DNA from: Methanomethylovorans sp041447285
GTDB lineage: Archaea > Halobacteriota > Methanosarcinia > Methanosarcinales > Methanosarcinaceae
Reading direction: 5' to 3'
Assembly: GCF_041447285.1 (NCBI RefSeq)
Contig: NZ_JBGMEB010000012.1
Coordinates: 62,001-126,000 of the forward strand
Length of the DNA stretch: 64,000 nt
In this document: one piece after another, positions 9,501-16,953 of the stretch
Numbering within the stretch: position 1 is the first letter of the stretch
How the letters are laid out: each line of letters starts with the position of its first letter
Made by a program: the position numbers and the translations under genes
The notes under the pieces: generated by a model
Told to the model about the DNA's origin: nothing
Seen by the model: only the letters and a program-made list of their open reading frames with translations
The model's database searches: none

Positions 9501-9995
9501 CATTTCACCAGCTATATAACTGCTTACATGTGTCGGAGACGATGCATTACTAATATCCATAACCGAAAGTCCATTGCTTCCGATCATGTAGGCATAGTTG
9601 CCGGCTACACAAATATCAGATGCAATGCTGTCAATACTAATGTTTCCAGTGATCTTGGGTGCAGAAACATTGGTTATATCTGCTATTATCAGGCCGTTTT
9701 CTCCATTTGCAACATAGGCATACTTACCTGCCAACGCAATGGCATTTATTGTTGATGTAGTAGATGTTCTTGATATTTCAGATGTTTTTGTGTTATTGGT
9801 AATGTCTAAGATGACAAGATCATTCCCTTGTCCAAGGTATGTATAATTTCCAGCTATTGCAATATCGTAATTATCTCCTCCAAGGCTATCGACCAGTTCT
9901 AAGCTCGCTCCTTGAACAGGAGATATTCCTGCAATAATCATCGCAATGATCAATATTGCACCTGTGTGAATTACTTCTTTCAATTTGATTTTCAT
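6588..9995 (-). CDS. Giant LVIVD-repeat surface protein with FN3-like and PGF-pre-PGF domains
   Basis: A 1135-residue exported protein. Residues 1-30 form a signal peptide. From about 34 to 620 there are 13 clear and one degenerate copies of a 42-residue unit with an LVIVDITDP-like core (LVILDITN, LIIADITN, LLIVDITD and so on), the LVIVD repeat of beta-propeller surface proteins. Three fibronectin-III-like domains follow (about 630-900, the first two close paralogs), then a Ser/Gly linker (about 900-935), a PGF-pre-PGF domain ending in PGFSPFAITT, and a C-terminal membrane helix with KKQRN tail. Many Asn-x-Ser/Thr sites suit a glycosylated cell-surface protein. GGGTGA 6 nt before the ATG supports the start. 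Ligand unknown. Confidence 0.85.
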   Translation of the reverse strand: MKIKLKEVIHTGAILIIAMIIAGISPVQGASLELVDSLGGDNYDIAIAGNYTYLGQGNDLVILDITNNTKTSEISRTSTTSTINAIALAGKYAYVANGENGLIIADITNVSAPKITGNISIDSIASDICVAGNYAYMIGSNGLSVMDISNASSPTHVSSYIAGEMSDIAISGNHAYIISKDNFDDEQFYSLLIVDITDPIAPTPTGTYGIGEGGSVAIVGNYAYVSSGSSILIIDIADPAAPEFAGSYEVGNIINEITISGEYAYLTGYSLTILDIRNPLAPVLVSTYDIGNAQEMDISEDYVYVINSISGRSNGVIILNITDPTIPTYVDTYATTHNAYDVTTSGNYAYVADYNNGLIIVNTTDPSTLKVEKSIGIENHPYDVDIAGNYTYIANSGLTILNTTNPLLPKIESTYYDYSGDAAGVTVEDNYAYIASVFGGIMILNVTDPAAPAFVGNYVTDDAQSVDISDNYAYIANGFSGVFIVDIADPKTPVLVGSYNTPGYANDVAVADNYVCAADGNNGLLILNITNPSSPVLVSTFDTIGYANDVTIAEDRAYVAASDNGLVVVDISNPLKPALEASYATVNAFGVAIAEDNVYVADYNDGLFVFHLMESQDITPPASVTNLRENAAGSSWIRWAWINPTNADFSHAMIYIDGKFTINTSNQYYNLTTLTEGSTHSISIRTVDTSGNINSTYVNDTATTVAPDRTAPVSVTNLKESAVGSNWINWKWENPHDTDFSHVKVYLNGMFITNTSGKSINSYNSTGLSEGTTYTISIQTVDTNGNINSTMINDSATTAKLPQISNLSGTNISTSSITLVWQASDNTKNVQISRNDIVIATLGGAATYVDSNLSSDTDYNYTLVPSSEEGLAGNAVTVGLRTSSPSSTGGSAGGSSTTQSSSGSGGGGAGSAEDFENVLLKDIANAYLMMNANAIYEFTKEGNPIQSISFYSLKNSGEITSTIEVLNDKSKLVNSTPEGSVYKYINIWVGKFGFATETNIKDPKVKFKVANSWLQDMGISPEEIRLQRYNGVEWQMLPTTLISNDTDYMVFESQTPGFSPFAITTGGKSNKVNVEETNKLQAAGSDDNLNNPLETGNADLDKTKPEKNRTWTLILVFLVAGLFATGYEYLKKQRN

Positions 9996-10325
9996 CTTAC
10001 TTCACCCGTTCCGCAAATTTTATAGACTTATGAGTAGGCATATTTTTATTATACTATGTTTATTATATTATAATAATATATCTATGCAGATACTACTCGG
10101 GTGACCAGATCTATCTATTTTAAAGTCGCCAGTTGTCTCTTTTTCAGACTTAACATTATTTTGAAAGGTAATTGCTCGATTAGCACTTGATATTGAAATA
10201 CTCTACATGTCAAAAAGGAATGCATATTTTGCAGAGCCATTGGAAATTCTGGATTTAAGTCATAGTAAGGATTTATGAAGCAGGAAGTATACATTCAAAT
10301 GTCGGTTTGTAATAAGGATGGTATT
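9996..10325. promoter_or_regulatory. Divergent promoter region
   Basis: This 330-base gap separates the leftward surface-protein gene from the rightward flavoprotein gene. It contains a very AT-rich block (10045-10082, ttattatactatgtttatta and onward) with several TATA-like elements usable on either strand. AAGGATGG just before 10326 is the flavoprotein ribosome binding site. No RNA gene or longer repeat is evident. Confidence 0.45.
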
Positions 10326-10991
10326 ATGAAAATAGTTGCGATACAATCAAGTCCAAGAGGCAAGGATAGCAATACATTGAAACTTTTGAATGCAGCTCTG
10401 GAAGGTGTCACAGCAGCAGGGGGAGAGACAGAGTTAATTGATATTACAAAATTGAACATCAAATACTGTACAGCATGCAATGTGTGCTATAAGACTGGAG
10501 TATGCCCGATCAAAGATGACTATAATAGCGTACTTGAAAAGCTGCTCTCTGCAGATGGCATCATCTGGAGCAGTCCTAATTATATGGCGAATGTAACGGC
10601 ACAGCTTAAGACATTGTTCGACAGAAGTCCCAATGTCACTCATGAGCAGCTCTTTGACGGGAAATATGGCTTTTCTTTAACCACCGCAGGTAGCCGTGAT
10701 GTTAATTTTGTGCTTGATATAATGAATGCGTTCATGAGGATATGCGGAGGTAATAGTATAGGAGGTGTGGGGTGTGCAATGGTCCAGGGTCAATCGGCAA
10801 TGGAAGCAGCTATTGGAAGATCCTATGAGATGGGCAGGGATCTTGTGGAAGCTATACGGGAGAAAAGAAAATATCCTGAGCAGGAAGCGGTACATAAGGC
10901 ATGGAGGGAAGGATTCAGAAACATTATTATAGCCAACAAAGAGCAGTGGACTCATAATGTGGACCACTGGATCTCGAAGGGCTGGATGTAG
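10326..10991 (+). CDS. Iron-sulfur flavoprotein (NADPH-dependent FMN reductase family)
   Basis: A 221-residue flavodoxin-like protein starting MKIVAIQSSPRGKDSNT, the FMN phosphate-binding loop. It carries CTACNVCYKTGVC, a compact Cx2Cx2Cx5C motif identical in spacing to the 4Fe-4S site of Methanosarcina iron-sulfur flavoprotein (Isf). SSPNYMANVTAQLKTLFDR matches the family's second flavin loop. Such proteins move electrons between ferredoxin or NADPH and acceptors such as O2 or peroxide, although the physiological acceptor here is unknown. The start is placed at the ATG preceded by AAGGATGG; the frame is open from 10275. It probably forms an operon with the DUF169 gene 45 nt downstream. Confidence 0.85.
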   Translation: MKIVAIQSSPRGKDSNTLKLLNAALEGVTAAGGETELIDITKLNIKYCTACNVCYKTGVCPIKDDYNSVLEKLLSADGIIWSSPNYMANVTAQLKTLFDRSPNVTHEQLFDGKYGFSLTTAGSRDVNFVLDIMNAFMRICGGNSIGGVGCAMVQGQSAMEAAIGRSYEMGRDLVEAIREKRKYPEQEAVHKAWREGFRNIIIANKEQWTHNVDHWISKGWM

Positions 10992-11036
10992 ACATATTTC
11001 AGAAGATGGACTGGTAATCTTGTGGGGGATGTTAAT

Positions 11037-11828
11037 ATGCTAAGCGTTGGGGAATTGGGAGATAAACTTGTCGAGGCAGGGAGGCTGAAGTTGCGCCCTC
11101 TGTGTGTATATGGTACAGACGAAACGCCGCAAAATGCTGTGCCATCATACAAAATTGACCGGTGTATAGCAAGGGTTGCTTATAGTGTTGCGCTTTCAGA
11201 GGAAATGCCTGCTGTTTACATCGAAGCAAGTCATGAGAAGTGTTGCGGCGGTGGGTTGGTATGGATGGGTTTTGCAGAACCACACCCTAAACTAAAGTAT
11301 TTTGTGACCGTGGGCACCCCGGATTTCCGTGGTGGTGCTGCGGAGCATTTGAAGGCAACAGCAGAACTTTTTGATGAGCAAAAAGAGCTCATCGGCAAAG
11401 TTACGCCGCCAGGCAAATACATTGTCGTTGCACCGTGTACTGATGAGATAGATCCACAAACATTAAGGTCGTTTATCCTCTTTGCAGGTGCCGAGCAGAT
11501 AAGGAACCTATGCGGACTGGCACAGTTCAGTAGTTCCGATCCTTTCTTCAAGACACTTATTCCAGCCGGAGCTACCTGTTCAGTGATGATCACTTTCCCT
11601 TCAGGCATGGCGGAACATGCACCAAAAGATTCTGCTTTTATCGGTCCGACTGATCCCACTGGAAACCCGTGGTTCCCTCCAGATATGTTGGTCATGGGAA
11701 TTCCGGCATCTCTGGCCATACAGATGTCAGCTGATCTGGATGAGTCTTTCATAGGAAAGAGGAATAGAATAGCATATCATGAAAAAAGAACTAGAATCGG
11801 GGATGCTAAATGCACTTTGAACAAATGA
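11037..11828 (+). CDS. DUF169 family protein
   Basis: A 263-residue soluble protein of the DUF169 family (COG2043), common in methanogens and anaerobes. Family hallmarks are the early RPLCVYGTDETP segment, a conserved Cys pair in EKCCGGG (about residue 70) and the C-terminal MSADLDESFIGKR. The function is unproven; redox or corrinoid links have been inferred from gene neighbourhoods. GGGGGA about 7 nt upstream selects the ATG at 11037 over an earlier GTG at 11022. It follows the iron-sulfur flavoprotein gene in the same direction, so the pair may share a redox role. Confidence 0.8.
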   Translation: MLSVGELGDKLVEAGRLKLRPLCVYGTDETPQNAVPSYKIDRCIARVAYSVALSEEMPAVYIEASHEKCCGGGLVWMGFAEPHPKLKYFVTVGTPDFRGGAAEHLKATAELFDEQKELIGKVTPPGKYIVVAPCTDEIDPQTLRSFILFAGAEQIRNLCGLAQFSSSDPFFKTLIPAGATCSVMITFPSGMAEHAPKDSAFIGPTDPTGNPWFPPDMLVMGIPASLAIQMSADLDESFIGKRNRIAYHEKRTRIGDAKCTLNK

Positions 11829-11937
11829 GTGCTATTTTGGATTTTACTATTCATTGATAGAGGACCGCTTTTTCATATACATACAAAAGCGTCCCCTATC
11901 AACAAAGAAGATAATTGTTTAAATATAAACTTCAATT

Positions 11938-12234
11938 TTAGATCGTGGTCTCAGGTGCGGTCATGTTTGCTGAACCGTTCATCCCTGGTCCCATTGTTCC
12001 ATTTGCTGGGGGCATTGTGCCGTTCATTCCGGGCTGCATTCCCAGACCCATGGTCTCGTTTCCTGGAGTCATTCCTGGACCTTCTGGTGGCATGCTTCCA
12101 TTCTCTGGAGCCATAGGCGCAGTTTCATTTGTTGGCTGTTCTGTTGGTTCTGCTGTTTTGTCTGCACAGCCTGAAATTGCTACCAGGCTTACAACCAGCA
12201 GTCCCAACACTAAAAAGTTGAGCACTTTCTTCAT
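11938..12234 (-). CDS. Small Met/Pro/Gly-rich exported lipoprotein
   Basis: The 98-residue product begins MKKVLNFLVLGLLVVSLVAI and continues SGC, a signal peptide with a lipobox, so the mature protein should be a lipid-anchored surface protein starting at Cys. The rest is low-complexity: repeated NGTM, PGMNGT and MPP units, about 12 Met residues and seven Asn-x-Ser/Thr sequons (NET, NGS, NET, NGT, NGT, NGS, NMT). Met-rich secreted tails can bind Cu(I), but heavy glycosylation of an extended stalk is equally possible. AGGTGAC just before the ATG at 12234 fixes the start. It stands alone, with a long AT-rich leader region. Confidence 0.75.
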   Translation of the reverse strand: MKKVLNFLVLGLLVVSLVAISGCADKTAEPTEQPTNETAPMAPENGSMPPEGPGMTPGNETMGLGMQPGMNGTMPPANGTMGPGMNGSANMTAPETTI

Positions 12235-12625
12235 ATCGTCACCTCTATTTGGTTTAAGATAGAGTTTTTCCATCAGAACGATACTATATATTGATTTTGT
12301 TCGCTTGAGATGTGGGATTTATATATTTCAAGATTGGGTAATTGGCTTATTAGATTCTTCTATTAATCAACCAATTCTGTATATTTTTATATATGGTCAA
12401 TCGAATTATTCTTTAGGGGTAACGCGGAATATCTGGATATATAATTTTTATGAGTCCTCGTTTTTTAAAATGAAATTAATGGCTTTTATATACTCGTCGA
12501 GTATAGTCGATAAAATATGCAAATTTTGTCGTATATAGACGATAACCTCCTTTTCATATGACATGCTAAGTAACCAAAAAAATCGATAAAAAATAGAATT
12601 GGGAGGTTTCATCCACCCAAATTAA
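12235..12625. promoter_or_regulatory. Long AT-rich region upstream of the lipoprotein gene
   Basis: This 391-base gap separates gltX from the lipoprotein gene, both leftward. It is strongly AT-rich with several TATA-like elements (around 12315-12325 and 12378-12395). At 12491-12545 lie related motifs: GTCGA-GTATA-GTCGA, then the inverted repeat TCGTATATAGACGA. They look like a regulatory site, possibly for the lipoprotein gene. A 77-codon rightward open frame at 12305-12538 has no ribosome site or recognisable content and is not taken as a gene. Confidence 0.4.
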
Positions 12626-14335
12626 TTACTTATGCGTGAAGTAAGCCACGATCTCTGAGCCTACAGAATCGATTCTGCAGAAGCCGAACCTTTCAAACTG
12701 CACGACCTTGTCCAATTCGGTTGAGATCAATTTTTCTCCAATGCCCCTGAACTCACCATCAGGTGACAACACTTTGACAGGGATGCCGTCAATAGGTGCC
12801 CAGTGGATGATCTTCATGCGGTCCTTTTTCAGATTCGCAACATCATCACCTATGTATTTGGCCTGAAGCGGAGAAATTGAGGTGATCTCCAAGTTATACA
12901 GGTCTTTCAGGCGGATGCGTGAGCCTACCTGAAGCTGGTCCACATCATCTTTGCACACGAGTACCTTATCTGCGACATCAATGCTGCGGTGCCCCTTGTT
13001 CTCTGTGGGGTGTTTTGGGGGTTTGGCTGTGCGGGGTTGTGCACCTGCTATTGGGAGTTCCACAGGATCCCATACAAAGAAGTACCTGCTAGCCAGAGGG
13101 TCTATTATCTTTCTGTTCTCAGCGTACAGCGTGTCCATGCTGATGCTCACATCAGTTTCGCCTACTCCCATCTCTATCATGAACTTGCGGATAGCTTGTG
13201 GCAATATTCCTCTTCTGCGCATAGCCCTCAGGGTTGGCAGGCGTGGATCGTCCCAGCCGGAATATTCCCCTTCCTCGATAGCACGGCGCAAGGTACTGGT
13301 ACTGAACTTCCCGAACTCATGCATCTTTACTCTGCCCCAGTGCATGGTTTTTGGATATTCCCAACCCAGGTATTTGTAGATGTAAGTCTGGCGTTTTTCA
13401 CTGTCCATCAGGTCCTTGCCCCGAATGATATGGGTGGTGCCAAGCTCATGGTCCTCAATGGCTCCCTCAAAATCCAACAGAGGCCATACCACATACTTTT
13501 CATCAACTTCAGGACGTGGGTGGGACTGCTTAACAATGCGGAATATTCCATAATCTCTTATAGCAGGGTCTTTGTGCTTGATGTCTGTTTTCAGGCGCAG
13601 CACAGCATCCTTTGCTTCATATTTTCCGGCCAGCATCTTGTCCCAGTGCATAAGGTTCTCCTGCGGGCTTGCATCTCTGTGAGGACAGGGTTCGCTGATG
13701 TCTTTGAGGTTCTTGAATTCCTCACTGCTACAGAAACACACGTATGCATTGCCCTGTTCAATGAGCTGGCGAGCATACTCATAATAAAGGGGTATCCTAT
13801 CAGATGCAATGATCACCTGGTCGGGTACAGCTCCCAGCCACTTGCAGTCATCGAGGTACCAGTCGTACGCTTCAAGCATAGGTCGCTTGGTCTGTGGGTC
13901 TGTGTCATCGAATCTGATTATGAGTTTACCCTCATACATTTTCACGTACTCGGAGTTAACCACTATCCCACGGGTGCTGCCTAGGGTAGGAGGACCGTTT
14001 GGATTCGGTGCAAAACGCATGACTACTTTTCCACATTCAGCACCCTCAAGTGGTTTTAAACCCTTTACAGGCTCCTTTTTTGTACACATGTCTTCAATAA
14101 GCTCAGGTGCAAGAGCCTCAAGCCTTTCTTGCCACTGTTCCGGAGTTTCTTTTGATACTCTTTCAAGGATCTCCTGTATGGTAGGCGATACTTCCTTCGC
14201 ACTGGCTCTAAGATGGGCACATTCTCCCATCACCTTGCCCATCACAGCCGCAAGCTGCGGGGCTTTTCCATACTTCACAGCATTTTGAAGTGCGTATTTC
14301 TCAATGATCTGTTTATCTTCATCAGTTAATGTCAT
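12626..14335 (-). CDS. gltX: Glutamyl-tRNA synthetase, archaeal type
   Basis: The 569-residue enzyme charges tRNA-Glu with glutamate in the cytoplasm, which also feeds the HemA-HemL heme route encoded nearby. The class I signature is RFAPNPNGPPTLGSTRG at about residue 105, the methanosarcinal version of HIGH, followed by LIIRFDDTDP. The KMSKS equivalent is the KFSTSTLRR segment. The N-terminal extension of about 100 residues and the beta-barrel C-terminal domain are those of archaeal/eukaryotic GluRS, not the bacterial form. GGGAG 8 nt before the ATG supports the start. Confidence 0.95.
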   Translation of the reverse strand: MTLTDEDKQIIEKYALQNAVKYGKAPQLAAVMGKVMGECAHLRASAKEVSPTIQEILERVSKETPEQWQERLEALAPELIEDMCTKKEPVKGLKPLEGAECGKVVMRFAPNPNGPPTLGSTRGIVVNSEYVKMYEGKLIIRFDDTDPQTKRPMLEAYDWYLDDCKWLGAVPDQVIIASDRIPLYYEYARQLIEQGNAYVCFCSSEEFKNLKDISEPCPHRDASPQENLMHWDKMLAGKYEAKDAVLRLKTDIKHKDPAIRDYGIFRIVKQSHPRPEVDEKYVVWPLLDFEGAIEDHELGTTHIIRGKDLMDSEKRQTYIYKYLGWEYPKTMHWGRVKMHEFGKFSTSTLRRAIEEGEYSGWDDPRLPTLRAMRRRGILPQAIRKFMIEMGVGETDVSISMDTLYAENRKIIDPLASRYFFVWDPVELPIAGAQPRTAKPPKHPTENKGHRSIDVADKVLVCKDDVDQLQVGSRIRLKDLYNLEITSISPLQAKYIGDDVANLKKDRMKIIHWAPIDGIPVKVLSPDGEFRGIGEKLISTELDKVVQFERFGFCRIDSVGSEIVAYFTHK

Positions 14336-14492
14336 CCGGATTCTCCCTGGATAAGGAATTAAGTTTCTGTGTCATCTGAAGCGTATTATTTTGGGCTTAG
14401 TTGAGTGGAAACTAGTTAAAGTTAATGTTCTGTGAGCCAATACATTAAGCGCAAAAATATAAAAATGTATACCTTTTACGGTTAATATGATA

Positions 14493-14792
14493 TCAGATAG
14501 ATCTTCCGATCTGAAGTATAGAAGCTGTCATTTTCTGAAGTCTATCCATGTCATTTTCAAACTCTTTCTTGAATTTTTTCACAGCCGGACCTGCTAAGGC
14601 ACCCTGAATTGAAGGCTTTATTAGTTGTTCCTGTTCAAGTACCCGAAGCGAATAGCGCACTTTATGGGTAGGCATTCCTGTTTCTTCTGCAAGCTTTAGT
14701 ATACCGATGGGTCCTTTTTCCACGACTGTCTTAAGTACTACCAGGTGTCTCTCTGATATTTCCAGTTCCCGTTCGATCTGGTCAAAAAGCAT
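14493..14792 (-). CDS. Small winged-helix transcriptional regulator
   Basis: A 99-residue protein with an N-terminal helix, then a winged helix (about residues 18-65: VLKTVVEKGPIGILKLAEETG, continuing HKVRYSLRVLEQEQLI) and a charged C-terminal helix. It resembles a family of short conserved methanogen DNA-binding proteins without a named member. Its ATG at 14792 shares one base with the stop of the fumarylacetoacetase-family gene (TGATG), so the two are translationally coupled. The upstream TTG at 14795 is less likely. It may regulate its own operon, but no operator is evident. Confidence 0.75.
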   Translation of the reverse strand: MLFDQIERELEISERHLVVLKTVVEKGPIGILKLAEETGMPTHKVRYSLRVLEQEQLIKPSIQGALAGPAVKKFKKEFENDMDRLQKMTASILQIGRSI

Positions 14793-15526
14793 CAAACCAC
14801 CTCGTTCTTTAAAATCCCTATTCCTTCGATGTCTATTTCTACAATATCTCCGGGATGCAAAGAACCTACGCCCGGGGGGGTACCTGTGGCAATAATATCA
14901 CCAACTTCCAGTGTCATGATGTTGGAGATGAATTCAAGGAGATAAGGTATGTCAAAAATCAGGTTTGAAGTGCATGAATCCTGCCTGGTCACACCATTTA
15001 CTCTGCTTCTTATACGCACTTTTTCCGGATCTATCAGACTTGCGGGCACTATGAAAGGACCCATGGGTGCAAATGTATCAAAGCTTTTAGCACGTGTCCA
15101 CTGCCTATCTTTTCTTTGCAGATCTCTTGCTGTTACATCATTAAAACATGTGTATCCAACCATCACATCTTCTGCTTTTTTCCTCTTGATGTTCTTGCAG
15201 CGTTTACCTATAACTACAGCCAGCTCTGCCTCAAAGTCCACTTGCTCGCTCATGCGCGGATAAACAATCTTGTCCAGATGTCCAATGACAGCTGAGGGTG
15301 GCTTAAGGAACAGCACCGGTTCTTTTGGTATTGGCATGTTCACTTCAACTGCATGGTCATGGTAGTTCAAACCTACACATACGATCTTCGTAGGCACAGA
15401 AGGTGGAAGAATGCTCAGTTCGGAAAGCTCGAATATCTTGCCTTCTACATTTCCCTTTCCAAATACTTTGTTGCCATCCACATTCCCATAAAATATTTCA
15501 TCCCTGTACCTGAAGCGACCCAGCAT
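14792..15526 (-). CDS. Fumarylacetoacetate hydrolase family protein
   Basis: A 244-residue FAH-fold enzyme. The metal-binding and catalytic core is visible as VGLNYHDHA, LFLKPPSAVIG, DFEAELAVVIGK and GYTCFNDVTARD. Archaeal members act on 2-oxo acid or acylpyruvate substrates (fumarylpyruvate, oxaloacetate decarboxylation or tautomerisation), and the exact substrate cannot be read from sequence. No ribosome binding site precedes the ATG, so the message may be leaderless. It is coupled by a TGATG overlap to the helix-turn-helix gene downstream. Confidence 0.87.
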   Translation of the reverse strand: MLGRFRYRDEIFYGNVDGNKVFGKGNVEGKIFELSELSILPPSVPTKIVCVGLNYHDHAVEVNMPIPKEPVLFLKPPSAVIGHLDKIVYPRMSEQVDFEAELAVVIGKRCKNIKRKKAEDVMVGYTCFNDVTARDLQRKDRQWTRAKSFDTFAPMGPFIVPASLIDPEKVRIRSRVNGVTRQDSCTSNLIFDIPYLLEFISNIMTLEVGDIIATGTPPGVGSLHPGDIVEIDIEGIGILKNEVV

Positions 15527-15660
15527 ATGGCTAAGGATTTGCGCTCATTGTAGATAAGATTGAGTGTTAGAAATAGCAAAAGTTACTGGTTTACTATATT
15601 AACTAACAGTCTATACATGTATTTGGTAACTTATTTAAGTGAACTCTGTATAATCCTCTT

Positions 15661-16746
15661 ATGAATTGGTATGTAATAGATGCAGTGGAAGTCGCTTACG
15701 AGCGCACCAAAAAGTGTCTTTTCGAGCCATTTGATTTCTGGAAATGGGTTAAACTTGCTATCATATTCATGCTCGTGGGCGGAGGTTCGGGTTATGGAGG
15801 AAACTCCTTCAACTCATTTTCAAATTCAATGGATTCCGGATATGATTCAGGCTATGGATCAGGTTATAATTCTGACTATGGATCAGGTTATAATTCTGAC
15901 TATAATCCACTTGATTCAATAGGGGATATAATAGACGCCTCCTTCAGTATAGTAGTAGTAGCACTTATAGCGTTGGTACTGTTTTTGATAATTGCTTTTA
16001 TGTATATCTCCAGTGTCATGGAGTTCGTATTAGTGGAGTCTCTTGTAAGTAATACTGTTAAATTCTGGGATTATTCTCGCCGTTTCCTTGGAAAAGGATT
16101 ACAGCTGTTTGTTATCAAGCTAGCTGCACTTTTTTTGTCTCTGGTGGTCCTCGCAGTGCTTGTGATTCCATTTGTCGTGATATTTGGTATGCCTTCAGGT
16201 GACCTTTTCTGGCTATCTTTCATCGGCGGAATGATGTTTGTTTTTCTTTTGATTTTTATTTTCGCAATAGTTGCTTCTATTCTTGGCTCCTTCATAAGCA
16301 TGTCTATACCAGTATCATTATACAGGAATGTGGGTGTACTCTCAGCTCTCATGGAAGTTCTCAGGAAGTTCAAACTTGACTGGCAGCAGATAATTGTTTA
16401 TTGGGTAGGAAGGGCAGTCTTGGGAATAATTGTAGGCATAGCAGGATTTATTATCATAATGCTTGCACTTCTGGTTACTTTATTGCCTTTCCTTATAGTG
16501 GATGTTATTCTCTACTTGCTGTTGTCGTTGGTTATGTCGGGATCAGAATGGATAGTTCTGGCTCCTGTTGCTTTAGTAGAGTTAATACTTTTCATAATTG
16601 CTATGGCTTTGGTAAGCATGCCATTTAAAGCATTTCTCAAATACCACATGCTCTCCTTCGTGGAAAAATGGTATTCTGAAGCAGGTATTCCTTTCGATAA
16701 GGGGATAGATTTCAAAGCAGAAGCAGCAATTGGGTCTTCAGTCTGA
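15661..16746 (+). CDS. Multi-pass membrane protein with Gly/Ser/Tyr-rich repeat loop
   Basis: A 361-residue integral membrane protein. After an amphipathic start (FEPFDFWKWVKLAIIFMLVG) comes a loop at about residues 45-85 with tandem GSGYNSDY and DSGYDSGYGS units, then about five or six hydrophobic segments (near 95-125, 150-180, 190-220, 250-285, 290-325). It resembles archaeal DUF7544-like membrane proteins, whose role is unknown. An AT-rich box (acttatttaag, about 15629) lies some 25-30 bases before the ATG and no ribosome site is seen, so the transcript may be leaderless. The 3' flank is T-rich. Confidence 0.7.
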   Translation: MNWYVIDAVEVAYERTKKCLFEPFDFWKWVKLAIIFMLVGGGSGYGGNSFNSFSNSMDSGYDSGYGSGYNSDYGSGYNSDYNPLDSIGDIIDASFSIVVVALIALVLFLIIAFMYISSVMEFVLVESLVSNTVKFWDYSRRFLGKGLQLFVIKLAALFLSLVVLAVLVIPFVVIFGMPSGDLFWLSFIGGMMFVFLLIFIFAIVASILGSFISMSIPVSLYRNVGVLSALMEVLRKFKLDWQQIIVYWVGRAVLGIIVGIAGFIIIMLALLVTLLPFLIVDVILYLLLSLVMSGSEWIVLAPVALVELILFIIAMALVSMPFKAFLKYHMLSFVEKWYSEAGIPFDKGIDFKAEAAIGSSV

Positions 16747-16953
16747 CCCATCTGTTTTTATTTTCCATATTAGTTGTTTTTAATATTTTGTAGAACGTAT
16801 AGTATAAATAAGTCTACTTATTAATTCTAAAGCAGCGATAGTAATATTTTTCTACCGCTTTTAAAAGTTCAGATGCAATTAATATATGGGGAAATTAAGG
16901 TTGGATACATCTGAACAAGGCCCAGAGCCGAAACTCAATTGGGGGAATTATAG

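Noticed and set aside
11945..12262. Rightward Gly/Pro-rich frame opposite the lipoprotein gene
   Set aside because: It mirrors the repeats of the lipoprotein gene, which has a signal peptide, lipobox and ribosome site on the other strand.
12305..12538. 77-codon frame in the gap upstream of the lipoprotein gene
   Set aside because: No ribosome site, Ile/Tyr/Ser-rich composition typical of AT-rich noncoding DNA.
12989..13984. 331-codon open frame antisense to gltX
   Set aside because: Its length is a by-product of gltX codon use; the product is unlike any protein and no start signal is present.
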